This document shows positions 36,353-46,000 of a stretch of 64,000 bases of DNA, one piece after another. The notes under the pieces were generated by a model. It saw nothing but the letters and a program-made list of their open reading frames with translations, made no database searches and was not told the origin of the DNA. A program made the translations under genes and the position numbers. Within the stretch, counting starts at the first letter, position 1. Each line of letters starts with the position of its first letter. The stretch comes from G963676335 sp963676335 (GTDB lineage: Bacteria; Pseudomonadota; Alphaproteobacteria; Rickettsiales; Rickettsiaceae), in NCBI GenBank assembly GCA_963676335.1, contig OY781057.1, positions 186,001 through 250,000 on the forward strand, written 5' to 3'.

Positions 36353-36874
36353 ATGAGACTAACTCGTGATTTTTTTGAAAAAAATACTAATACTGTTAGT
36401 ATAGAACTATTAGGTAAAGTATTAAATTTTAATAAACATCAAATTATTATAACTGAAACTGAAAGTTATATAGGTCTGGACGATCCAGCTTGTCATGCTA
36501 ATAAAGGCAAAACTAAAAGGACTGCAGTAATGTTTGGACCAGCTGGATTTAGTTATATATATCTTATTTATGGAATGTATTATTGCCTTAACATTGTTAC
36601 TGAAATAGTTAATTTTCCTGCTGCAGTTCTAATTCGAGGCGGAAGGGAAGTAAACTCTCCCTATACTCTACTTAATGGGCCAGGAAAACTGTGTCGTTTT
36701 TTAGGTATTAATAAAAATTACAATGCAATTGATATCACTACAAATAACGAATTTTATATTAAAAATATTGGATTAAATTTACAATTTACGCAAACTTCAA
36801 GAATTGGAATTAATAAAGGAAAAGATAAATTATGGCGTTATTGTGGCATATACTCGCCAGACTTCAAAAATTAG
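36353..36874 (+). CDS. mpg: 3-methyladenine DNA glycosylase (AAG/MPG type), C-terminus from a repeat
   Basis: 173 aa. LLGKVL, ITETESYIGLDDPACHA (catalytic Glu in TE), RTAVMFGPAGFSYIYLIYGMYYCLNIVTE and the RIGINKGKDKLWRY motif are typical. It excises alkylated purines. The last residues SPDFKN and the stop are encoded by the left end of dispersed repeat copy C (from 36852); homologues normally end after WRF/Y with a short basic tail. The core fold appears complete. Confidence 0.9.
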   Translation: MRLTRDFFEKNTNTVSIELLGKVLNFNKHQIIITETESYIGLDDPACHANKGKTKRTAVMFGPAGFSYIYLIYGMYYCLNIVTEIVNFPAAVLIRGGREVNSPYTLLNGPGKLCRFLGINKNYNAIDITTNNEFYIKNIGLNLQFTQTSRIGINKGKDKLWRYCGIYSPDFKN

Positions 36875-36990
36875 CGTCGTTGCTCGAGAACTGCGTTGCT
36901 CACATACGTCAAAGCATGCTGCGCTACTCGCTCCTAGCTCTTTTTAAAGTCTGGCTTCGTATATTTTCAAGTTTTCATTTACGAGGACGT
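36852..36990 (+). repeat. Dispersed hairpin repeat, copy C (mpg-glycosyltransferase)
   Basis: 139 bp full-length copy. Left arm GCCAGACTTCAAAAA (36856-36870) pairs with right arm TTTTTAAAGTCTGGC (36941-36955), one mismatch. The core has GAACTGCGTTGCTCACATAC and GCATGCTGCGCTAC, and the end reads CATTTACGAGGACG. The left arm supplies the stop of mpg; GAGGA at the right end is the best ribosome-binding site for the next gene. Confidence 0.9.
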
Positions 36991-36995
36991 ATAAG

Positions 36996-38102
36996 ATGAA
37001 TGTTCTTCATATATACAAAACATACTATCCTGATACTTTTGGTGGAGTTGAAAAATTTATTGATCAACTTATAGTAAACTCTTTAACTTACGGCGTAACA
37101 TCCCAAGTTCTAACTTTAACAAAAAAAAAAATTGCCTCAAAAATTGAAATTAATGGATACACAGTACACAAAATACCTCAAAATTTTGAAATAGCTTCTT
37201 GTCCAGTTTCTTTTAGAGCTATCAGTCAATTTATGAAGCTAATAAAAACAACTGATATTATCCATTATCATTTTCCATGGCCGTTTATGGATATAATGCA
37301 TTTTATCGCTAAAGTTGGTAAGCCCTGTATCCTTACATATCACTCAGATATAGTTAAACAAAAATTTTTGTTAAAATTATACAATCCAATAATGTTCTCA
37401 TTTCTAAATAGTGTAAATCATATAATTGCCACATCTCCAAATTATGTAAAATCAAGTCCGATCTTAACAAAATTTATTAACAAAACCAGTATCATTCCTA
37501 TAGGACTAAATAAAGAGCATTATCCAATTCCTTCTCAAAAAAAAATAAACTTTTGGTATAACAAATTAGGGAATAATTTTTTTTTATTTATAGGAGCTAT
37601 CCGATATTATAAAGGATTGGAATTTTTAATTGAAGCAGCTGATGTTACAACTCCTATTGTCATTATAGGTTCAGGAAATAACCTTGAAATAAAATTAAAA
37701 TCTAAAGTTCAAAACTTAAATATTCAAAATATTTATTTTTTAGGAAAATTAGAAGAAGAAGATAAAATAGCAGTATTAACACTTTGTTATGCTTTAGTAT
37801 TTCCATCTCATTTACGATCCGAAGCTTTTGGTATATCATTATTAGAGGGAGCGATGTTTGGAAAACCTCTTATATCCTGCGAGATAGGAACAGGAACTAC
37901 GTACATAAATATTGCAAATGAAACAGGTATTGTAGTTCCGCCATCTGATCCATTGGCTTTAAAACAAGCCATGAAATTTTTATTACATAATCCAATTCAG
38001 GCGCAAAAAATGGGCAAATTGGCAGAAAAACGCTATAAAGAGTTATTTACAGCAGAGGATATGACAAAATCTTATATGAAAATTTATAATTCATACCAAT
38101 GA
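36996..38102 (+). CDS. Family 4 glycosyltransferase
   Basis: 368 aa, GT-B fold. N-terminal YYPDTFGGVEKFIDQL donor/acceptor loop, a HYHFPWPF segment, SPNYVKSSPIL, IGLNKEHY linker and the C-terminal GT4 signature LRSEAFGISLLEGAMFGKPLISCEIGTG with the catalytic E-x7-E pattern. It probably adds a sugar in surface polysaccharide or LPS synthesis; the substrate is unknown. It starts just after repeat copy C, with GAGGA about 9 nt upstream. Confidence 0.85.
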   Translation: MNVLHIYKTYYPDTFGGVEKFIDQLIVNSLTYGVTSQVLTLTKKKIASKIEINGYTVHKIPQNFEIASCPVSFRAISQFMKLIKTTDIIHYHFPWPFMDIMHFIAKVGKPCILTYHSDIVKQKFLLKLYNPIMFSFLNSVNHIIATSPNYVKSSPILTKFINKTSIIPIGLNKEHYPIPSQKKINFWYNKLGNNFFLFIGAIRYYKGLEFLIEAADVTTPIVIIGSGNNLEIKLKSKVQNLNIQNIYFLGKLEEEDKIAVLTLCYALVFPSHLRSEAFGISLLEGAMFGKPLISCEIGTGTTYINIANETGIVVPPSDPLALKQAMKFLLHNPIQAQKMGKLAEKRYKELFTAEDMTKSYMKIYNSYQ

Positions 38103-38149
38103 TAATTATTATAAACATCCATTCAAAATAATTTCGATATTTATATATA

Positions 38150-38398
38150 CTGCTCTTATTTGAAAAATTGGTAGACGAAGTCAAACTTCGAAAGGAGCAA
38201 GGAGTTACAAAATCGAGCAGCGGAGTGTGCTTAGACGCATATGAGCAACACAGAGTTTTGTGAACCGCGGTTTGCTCCCATATGCCACAAAATATGCCGC
38301 GCTACTTGCTTCCTTTTCGCTTCTAGCTCTTTTTGAAGTTTGGGGCCGAGAGTGGAGGGCCTTCGTATTTTCAAATTTTCATTTACGAGTAAGGTATT
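38150..38398 (+). repeat. Dispersed hairpin repeat, copy D (expanded form)
   Basis: About 249 bp in the 342-bp gap between the glycosyltransferase and rplL, which otherwise holds no gene. The right third (TAGCTCTTTTTGAAGTTTG, CTTCGTATTTTCAAATTTTC, TTACGAGTAAGG) matches the family; the left and middle are longer. They contain a CGAAGT-CAA-ACTTCG hairpin and a larger stem pairing GCATATGAGCAA (38237-38248) with TTTGCTCCCATATGC (38271-38285). It lies between convergent genes. Confidence 0.75.
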
Positions 38399-38444
38399 AC
38401 CCCCTCCTGCCCCTTATATTTATAGGTTTTTACTAATAACAACT

Positions 38445-38816
38445 TTATTTTAGTTCTATTGTAGCGCCTATAGATTCAAGTTTTGTTTTAAGTGATAATG
38501 CTTCTGTTTTACTAACTTCTTGTTTTATTGTTTTTGGCAATCCTTCTGTAAGAAGTTTAGCATCAGGTAAACTAAGGGCAGTGATAGCTCTAACTTCTTT
38601 AATAACATCTAATTTTTTACCATCTGCAATACTTACTAAAACAACATTAAATTCAGTTTGCTCTACTGCTGCCGCAACTGGCGCAGCTGCAGAGACTTGC
38701 GCTGTCGCTGCAGCAGATACTCCCCATTTTTTTTCCAGAGACTTCACTAATTCTGCCGCTTCTAAAATTGTTAACTTAGAAAGTTCTTCAACTATAGTAT
38801 TTAAGTTTGTAGACAT
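38445..38816 (-). CDS. rplL: Large ribosomal subunit protein bL12 (L7/L12)
   Basis: 123 aa. N-terminal dimerisation domain, an Ala/Val-rich hinge (about 33-52) and the C-terminal factor-binding domain ending LKTKLESIGATIELK. It recruits elongation factors to the ribosome stalk. In most bacteria rpoB follows at once; here a repeat and a convergent glycosyltransferase gene follow instead. Confidence 0.96.
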   Translation of the reverse strand: MSTNLNTIVEELSKLTILEAAELVKSLEKKWGVSAAATAQVSAAAPVAAAVEQTEFNVVLVSIADGKKLDVIKEVRAITALSLPDAKLLTEGLPKTIKQEVSKTEALSLKTKLESIGATIELK

Positions 38817-38842
38817 TTTTTATATACTCCTTTTTATTTAAA

Positions 38843-39355
38843 TCATTGGTTTTTATCAACATAAGCTTGTATTATTCGAGCTATTTGTGTTAGTGGAGCT
38901 TGAATGATACGAACAATTTGTATAGCTGGTTCTTGGAATAAACCAAGAAATTTTCCTCTTAAAACATCTAATGAAGGCAATTCAGCTAATTTTTTAATAT
39001 GCTCTACATCAAAAATTTTACCATCCACAACTCCGCCAACGACTTTTAATGCATTATTAGTTTTTGTAAACTCAATAATTTCTTTAGCAATGCTGATTGA
39101 GTCAGAGGAATATGCAATACCCACTGGTCCATTAAACATGGGGTGTATATCGCTTATAGTAGTATCAACTAATGCAATTTTAGAAAGTGTGTTCTTAACA
39201 ATTTTTAAATGAGCATTATTTTTTCTTAAAGACTTACGCAATTTAGTAATTTGATTAACTGTTAATCCATGGTAATGTATAATAATTACACTAGAAAAAT
39301 CAGAAAAGATTTCTTTTAAAGAAACCACATTTTGATGTTTTTGAACTTTTAACAT
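38843..39355 (-). CDS. rplJ: Large ribosomal subunit protein uL10
   Basis: 170 aa. uL10 pattern: KEIFSDFSSVIIIHYHGLTV, LRKNNAHLKIVKNTL, then GPVGIAYSSD, with the helical C-terminus that carries the bL12 dimers. It is 26 nt upstream of rplL. Confidence 0.95.
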   Translation of the reverse strand: MLKVQKHQNVVSLKEIFSDFSSVIIIHYHGLTVNQITKLRKSLRKNNAHLKIVKNTLSKIALVDTTISDIHPMFNGPVGIAYSSDSISIAKEIIEFTKTNNALKVVGGVVDGKIFDVEHIKKLAELPSLDVLRGKFLGLFQEPAIQIVRIIQAPLTQIARIIQAYVDKNQ

Positions 39356-39366
39356 AAACTAACTCT

Positions 39367-40077
39367 TTATTTATCATCACTAATGCTAATTTTGATACCA
39401 GGCCCCATAGTAGAGGACAAGAAACCTTTTTTTAAATAAGTTCCTTTTGCGTTTTTAGGCTTGGCTTTAACAACGGCAGAAATTAAAGCTAGTACATTTA
39501 TTTTTAGTTCTTCTATACTAAAAGATAACTTTCCAACCCCTGCATGAATAATACCTCCTTTATCTATACGAAACTCTACTTGCCCACTTTTAGCATTTTT
39601 TATAGCTAAAGCAATATCATTTGTTACAGTTCCTAATTTAGGATTAGGCATTAGCCCTTTAGGCCCTAAAATTTTTGCAACTTGACTTATTAAGGGCATT
39701 ACATCTGGCGTAGCAATACAGACATCGAAATTGATATTTCCAGCTTTAATATCTTCTATTATATCCTTAGATCCGACAATATCAGCTCCAAATTCTCTTG
39801 CTTCTGTAGCCCTTGACTCATTACAAACCACTAATATACGAGGAGATTTTCCTATTCCAGATGGCATAGATACTACTCCCCGAACCATTTGATCAGAATG
39901 TTTAGGATTTACACCTAACTTTAATATTACTTCTAATGTTTGATCAAATTTAGTATATGCAACATTTTTTATTAGATCTATTCCATCATCTAAAGTATAA
40001 TAACACTCGCTATTGATCTTAGATCTAGCATCTCTTATTTTTTTTCCACCACTAGTTTTTAAATTCACTTTAGTCAT
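39367..40077 (-). CDS. rplA: Large ribosomal subunit protein uL1
   Basis: 236 aa. Contains KFDQTLEVILKLGVNPKHSD, VRGVVSMPSGIGK and GKLMPNPKLGTVT-like MPNPKLGT motif, all uL1 hallmarks. uL1 forms the mobile stalk and represses its own operon by binding mRNA in E. coli. It is 3 nt from rplK and 11 nt from rplJ. Confidence 0.96.
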   Translation of the reverse strand: MTKVNLKTSGGKKIRDARSKINSECYYTLDDGIDLIKNVAYTKFDQTLEVILKLGVNPKHSDQMVRGVVSMPSGIGKSPRILVVCNESRATEAREFGADIVGSKDIIEDIKAGNINFDVCIATPDVMPLISQVAKILGPKGLMPNPKLGTVTNDIALAIKNAKSGQVEFRIDKGGIIHAGVGKLSFSIEELKINVLALISAVVKAKPKNAKGTYLKKGFLSSTMGPGIKISISDDK

Positions 40078-40079
40078 AT

Positions 40080-40523
40080 CTATTCCTCTATAATTTCAAT
40101 TCCCATTGATAAAGCAGATCCCTTAATCATTTTAACAGCTGCATCTATATCATAGGCATTTAAATCTGGCATTTTGATTACTGCTATCTCTTTACATTGA
40201 GCTAAGGTAATACTACCTACATTTTTATCTCTTTTGGTTGCAGACACACCTTTTTCTACTTTAGCATATGTTTTTAAAAAATGAGACACAGGAGGTGTTC
40301 TTGTAACAAATGTAAAGGATTTATCTTTGAAAGCAGTAATCACTACTGGAATAGGAGTTCCAATTTCAATATTTTTTGTAGCAGTATTAAATGCTTTGCA
40401 AAACTCCATGATATTTAACCCCTTTTGTCCTAAAGCAGGACCAATTTGTTGAGAAGGGGCCGCTTTACCAGCTGGTACCACTAATTTAACGTATCCTATA
40501 ACTTCCTTTTTAGATTTTGACAT
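40080..40523 (-). CDS. rplK: Large ribosomal subunit protein uL11
   Basis: 147 aa. KLVVPAGKAAPSQQIGPALGQKGLNIMEFC is uL11's hallmark N-terminal domain; the C-terminal part binds 23S rRNA at the GTPase centre. First gene of rplKAJL here; the usual secE-nusG genes are not upstream, where the strand instead changes to virB4. Confidence 0.96.
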   Translation of the reverse strand: MSKSKKEVIGYVKLVVPAGKAAPSQQIGPALGQKGLNIMEFCKAFNTATKNIEIGTPIPVVITAFKDKSFTFVTRTPPVSHFLKTYAKVEKGVSATKRDKNVGSITLAQCKEIAVIKMPDLNAYDIDAAVKMIKGSALSMGIEIIEE

Positions 40524-40631
40524 AATTAACTTTTTGAAAGATTACGTATAGTATAAGATAATACTACAAATAAAAAAGAAAACTGCAACTGATTTATAGG
40601 TAATTTTTCAATATTTTTTGAATATATTGTT

Positions 40632-40659
40632 TTGACTTTTTTTTGATATAGCATATAAA
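40632..40659 (+). promoter_or_regulatory. Sigma70-type promoter for virB4
   Basis: TTGACT at 40632-40637, a 16-nt spacer, TATAAA at 40654-40659, 44 nt before the virB4 ATG. This is one of the best promoter matches in the window, suggesting direct constitutive transcription of virB4 and the overlapping giant gene. Confidence 0.6.
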
Positions 40660-40703
40660 AAAAAATAAAAGTAGAATTAAAATAAACTTTTAGTAGAAAC
40701 TGT

Positions 40704-43079
40704 ATGTATAACCTATTAAATCAATCTAAAAAAAAAATACACTCTCACGATATTGAAGGGTTTATTCCTATAGCTTCCCACTATGATAAAGAAACATTAA
40801 TTACAAAAAATGGTAATTTAGTACAAATTATTTGCATTAAGGGTATAATTGTGGAGGATGTGAATAAGAAATTACCTAATCTTCGTGCTACAATAAAAAA
40901 TATTTTAACAAAAAATTTAACAAATGAAATTACTTGTTGGTTCCACACTATAAGAAATTCAACTAATTTTAATGACAATATTTCTTCCTACGAAAATTTA
41001 TTCTGTGCAAATATCCATAAAATATGGGAAGAAAAAAATTTTTGGGATGATAAGTATTATAATACTTTGTTTATTTCTTTTGTTTTTCAAGGGACTGGGT
41101 TAAAAATTAAAAACTTTCACACATTTTCTAACTCATTATTTTTTGATGTAATCAAAAAATTGCATGAAAAATATTTCAGTTATGCTTTAGAGCAATTGAC
41201 TCTAATAGTAAATACTATAATAAAAGATTTATCTGATTTTAGTATTAAAAAATTAAGTATAAAGAATAATGAGGAAAGCAATTCTGAATTACTGAGATTA
41301 TATCAATACTTAATTCAGTTAAAAAATAAGCCTGTATTAACTCCGATTGTTGATACTGGTGTTGAATTATCTAATTGCAGTTACGAAATTAACACGCATA
41401 CCATTAACGTTATAATACCAGAACAGAAAAAATATGTTTCAATTATATCTTTTAAAGAGTATCACAATGTAGAAGATAAAATCTTAGATGCATTTTTACA
41501 GTCTCCAGCTAATATGATAATGTGCGAAATTTTTTATCTTGTCTCAAAAGAAGAAGTTAAGAAAAAATATAAGCAACAGACTTATATGTTAAAAGTTAGT
41601 CAAGATAAAGAGTTACAGAAAATAAAACAGTTAGATTTATTAGAAAATGAAGAAGAAATATTTGGTTCTCAACAATTAAGTATTTCTATTATTGAAAATG
41701 ATCCAACGGTATTAAATCAAAAAATTATAAAAATTTCTGAAAAATTAAGCAAATTAGGGATAGTGCATGTTATTGAGGATATTGATTTAGAGTCTTTTTT
41801 TTGGGCTCATTTACCAGGTAACTTTATCTATATTAAAAGAGCTTATTATGTTCCAATAACAAATATTGGTGCCTTTACATCATTACACTATGCACCAGTT
41901 GGTAATAAAACAAGCATTTGGGGGAAAGCAGTTACTTTATTGAGGACCAAGAGTGGAACTCCTTATTTCTTTAATTTTCATGTTAATAACGAAGGGCATA
42001 CAGTAATTATTGGAGGTTCTAATAGTGGAAAAACAGTATTGACAAATTTTTTACTATCTCAATCTAATAAATTTAAACCTACAATTTTATATCTCACAAA
42101 TAATAAAAAATCAAAAATATTTATTGACGCTCTCGGCGGAAAGTGGATAGAAAAATTTAATTTAGATATTAGTAAATATAACGAAAAACAATTAACAGAT
42201 TTTTTTACAGTTTTAGTTAATGGTTATACAAAAAACTTAAATGATGAAGAAAATAACGAAATTATAAAAATAGTTAAAAATATTTTAAATCAACAACCTA
42301 CTACTTATAATTTTGAAGATATAAAACAATGTATTTCTGCAAATACTGTATTAAAAGAAAGAATATCATATTTGACCCATGAAGTTTATAAAAATCTATT
42401 TAATCAAGAGGAAATTAATTTCACTCAAGGAGGTATAATTGGATGCAATCTTGATATTTTTACAAAACAATATCTTATATTCAAATATAAACCAGATAGC
42501 CCTAAATTAATAGAACAGTTTGAAAAAAATTTACATTATCATAATAATATTAAATGCTTAGCTGTTCAATATTTAATTGATAAATTTTTATCAATAGAAG
42601 ATTTATCTCCTAAGATCCTAGTTTTAAACGATGTTTTAAATTTAATGGATCATGACTATTTTCAATGTATAAATGATATATATCAACAAGCTAGTAAAAA
42701 AAATTGCATTACTATTAATATCATTAATGATTTAGATATACTTTCCAAAAACAATTTATTTACAAATATAATTAATTGCATATCTACAACTATAGTTTTA
42801 CACACAGATTTAAATTTGAGTTCAAATGCAAGTGAAATACTTAGTCTAAATGAATCTGAGATAGATCAAATAAAAAAAATAACTCTTGAAAAGAGATGTT
42901 TTTTTATAAAACAAGATAATGATTCACTAATAGCAGAATTAAGCTTAGGAGGATTACCTGGAATACTAAAAATTCTATCTGCGCAACCTCACAATTTAAT
43001 TTTGTATGATAAAATAAAAGATAGAAGGGATTCTCAAGAAGACTGGGTTATTTCTTTATACAATGAGTTTAATTGTTAA
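40704..43079 (+). CDS. virB4: VirB4-family T4SS ATPase with degenerate Walker B
   Basis: 791 aa, the normal VirB4 length. An N-terminal CagE/TrbE-VirB-like region (about 1-400) is followed by a RecA-like ATPase: Walker A GGSNSGKTVL (near residue 440). The expected Walker B (hydrophobic run then DE) reads ILVLNDVLNLM, with Asp-Glu replaced by Asn-Asp. That matches the second, divergent VirB4 paralogue kept by Rickettsiales; ATP hydrolysis may be impaired. The stop overlaps the next ATG (TAATG), so they are translationally coupled. Confidence 0.88.
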   Translation: MYNLLNQSKKKIHSHDIEGFIPIASHYDKETLITKNGNLVQIICIKGIIVEDVNKKLPNLRATIKNILTKNLTNEITCWFHTIRNSTNFNDNISSYENLFCANIHKIWEEKNFWDDKYYNTLFISFVFQGTGLKIKNFHTFSNSLFFDVIKKLHEKYFSYALEQLTLIVNTIIKDLSDFSIKKLSIKNNEESNSELLRLYQYLIQLKNKPVLTPIVDTGVELSNCSYEINTHTINVIIPEQKKYVSIISFKEYHNVEDKILDAFLQSPANMIMCEIFYLVSKEEVKKKYKQQTYMLKVSQDKELQKIKQLDLLENEEEIFGSQQLSISIIENDPTVLNQKIIKISEKLSKLGIVHVIEDIDLESFFWAHLPGNFIYIKRAYYVPITNIGAFTSLHYAPVGNKTSIWGKAVTLLRTKSGTPYFFNFHVNNEGHTVIIGGSNSGKTVLTNFLLSQSNKFKPTILYLTNNKKSKIFIDALGGKWIEKFNLDISKYNEKQLTDFFTVLVNGYTKNLNDEENNEIIKIVKNILNQQPTTYNFEDIKQCISANTVLKERISYLTHEVYKNLFNQEEINFTQGGIIGCNLDIFTKQYLIFKYKPDSPKLIEQFEKNLHYHNNIKCLAVQYLIDKFLSIEDLSPKILVLNDVLNLMDHDYFQCINDIYQQASKKNCITINIINDLDILSKNNLFTNIINCISTTIVLHTDLNLSSNASEILSLNESEIDQIKKITLEKRCFFIKQDNDSLIAELSLGGLPGILKILSAQPHNLILYDKIKDRRDSQEDWVISLYNEFNC

Positions 43080-46000
43080 TGATTCGATACTTATTTATAT
43101 TATTTTTAAGTTTAATACCGTTTTACTCTTCTAATGCAGGAATTTGGGGGTCAATAGCTAAATGTCTTAAAAATCCTTGTGATTGTGGATGCAGCAAAGT
43201 AAATGAAGAATGGGGAGATGGACGTCCTTACAGCATTAATAAAGCTTATGATGCGTATTGTGTATGCCCTCCATATAACAAAAAAGGACGCTCTGGGTGC
43301 TTAAAACAATTTAGTTATGATGATATTGTAAAAAACGTCGGATATTATACTTCTTATTGCGCAGAGGAGACAAGTAATAGTGGCTATTTCAATCCTAAGA
43401 TTCGAGTCAGAATGCAAACTTGTAATTTTTTTGCTTGCTGGCAGTATTCTAAAGAACTTAACTGGAACGGCCAATGTGTTACATGGGTTAGTGGTTGGGT
43501 TTTTCCAACTATAAGATTTTGTGCTCGTATAGCAGTTCCAGCACAAAAAGATGCTAATAATAAAATAACCGCTCCCGCTGATCATGGGTATAAAGAAAAA
43601 AAACATTTAGATTCTATAGGCTATGAAGAGGAAGATAAAAAAATAGAAACTGTTGATGGTGAGCCAATAGACGTAGACTTGCCTAAATTATGTGTTTATA
43701 GAGACCCAGGAATTATCCAATTATTACAAGGAGAAATTGATCTTTTAGACTGGAATCCGGTAAAACAAGTTTTTCATAAATCTTCTGGAATTCATCCTTT
43801 AGTTGAAATGATAATATCCATAATAGAGTTGCATCAATTTCTAAGTACCTTATCATTAAGAATTTTTGCTTTTGTTTTACCAAGTGGTAATGCAACTAAT
43901 TGGATTAAAGAGGTACTTAAAATTCTGATTAAAATTCAAACCATTATGGGAGATGTATACATAGTAATTTTAAAAGAGTTTGGTCAATTAAATCGTTTAG
44001 TAGAAGATAATAATCAAGATAACCATATAAAAGAAAGACATAAATATAGTGGATTAGGGTGCGTTAACATTCCAGTAGGCCCCTTGCCTCCTCCTTATTA
44101 TTTTATAATGAGACCTCCATTACCAACTCTTAAAGTTAATCAAATTTGCCCAATGGACAAAGATGGAAAAATTTGGCCAATAGTAAATGAAAAAAAAGAA
44201 GTAGTATACAACGAATCTGTTCCAATAGATGGTAATGGATGCGTTGCTTCAAATGAAGTTAATAATGTTATCCATAACGCAGTACGTGTAGGATTTGATA
44301 AATTAGTTCCTCTCTGCAGTATACTAGAGAATGGGGAAGTTTATACAAGTGGAAGATGTGTTGATATAGATAATATATCTTCAAGTATAGCTCACAAAGC
44401 TGGGGATATGATTCCTTTATCATTTGTTAAGATAAAAGAATGTACATCAACTTCTAAACCAAACTTTTGTAACAAACAAAGTATTAGAGTTGTTTATGGC
44501 ACTAAAAGTAAAGGAGAAAATTCAGTGATTTATAATGAAACTTATGACCCAGAAATAGTAAATTGTGATGAATCTCCAGCTGCTGACATATGTCAAACTA
44601 TTTGGGGAGTTAATACTGGAGATTTTAAAGATTTAGTTGTTGATTTTAACGGACAGGTAGAAAATGAATATAATCTTGTATCCCAAAATAGCTCATCCTC
44701 AAATTTAGTAGATAACAATAAAACATATTCAGTTTTTGCTAAAATTACACGAAAAGATGAAGAAATAGAATTAGATAAGAACACATATTCACAAGACCCA
44801 GAAAATATTTGTGTATATGAAACTAGTCAAAATATTTTAGTTGGATGTGTTCCTAGAGGCATGGCACCTAAACCAAGCGTTTCTTCTTGTGATCAAGATC
44901 CAAAGTGCATTGAAAATACCCCTATGACTCCTAAAATGAGGGTAAAAATAGCAATTACAGAAGAAGAAAGTCCTAATAGAACTTATTTTACTGAAGGGAT
45001 AGTTGGGGTTTTAAATTATTATGATAATAAATCAAATACTCAATCTCCAGATGAATCAAAATATAAATTAAATTTAGCAGGCTTTGATTATGACACAATG
45101 GTAACTGATGAAAATTTTGTACAACTGCCATTTAATCAAGATAAAGGAGAACCAAATGTAAGTACAAAATATGGTGTTTATAAAGATAACATATATCCAT
45201 ATAATCCAGATGGAACAGAAAATCCAGACGCTGTTTATTTATATGGACTTGAATATATGAATGGACAATATGTATCTGGAGGAACTTATATTTGTCTTAA
45301 GGATATTAAAATGGATAATTGTCAACAAGACACAAAAATATGTGTATTAACGAAATTAGTAGATGAGGAAGGAAATCCTTGTGTAGAGGAAACGGTCACA
45401 GAACATAAATGTAGAGTAAGCGTTCTGCCCAAAGATCGGATAATTCCTAATATCGACAGTCTTACTCCATACTTAAAAGACAATGAGTATTTCGATAATA
45501 AACAAATGGTCGAAAATGGATACTGTCAATTAGTAAAAGAAAACACTGATCCAGCTACAGAAACTATGAACCCAGTTGCAAAGTATAATACGAAAAAATG
45601 TGTTAGTAGAGACAAAACTCCTATTGAATTAAATTTATGTACAAAAGTCACATCTTCTGAATGTAAAGCTATTACAGAATATAATGCCCAATGGCCAAAT
45701 ACTGAAGTTGGTAAAGAAGCAACAGGGACCTGTATTAAAAATCCATCTATGTCTATGAGACGTAAGTGTATTTTTGATAGAGATAGCAATAAAGCTGTTT
45801 TTGAAAAAATAGATCCAGAAAAAGGAAAAATTTCTTCCTATGCTAATTTAAACCAATACTCTGTCTCTGTAACCAATAATGGTAATCGCTTAGACCGTTT
45901 TTTATTGTCTAATGGCAATATTACGCATTTTATACCTAAGGACTCTATTAAACATGCATTAAATGATCGATCCTCAAAGATAGGTTCTGGGATAGAGTTT

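Noticed and set aside
36856..36955. Compensatory base changes proving an RNA structure in the repeats
   Set aside because: Copy C has matching changes in both arms, but copies A, D and E do not pair equally well, so covariation is not established by eye.
45526..45789. Minus-strand ORFs inside the giant Cys-rich gene
   Set aside because: Shadows of the large plus-strand frame; no start signals or domain pattern.
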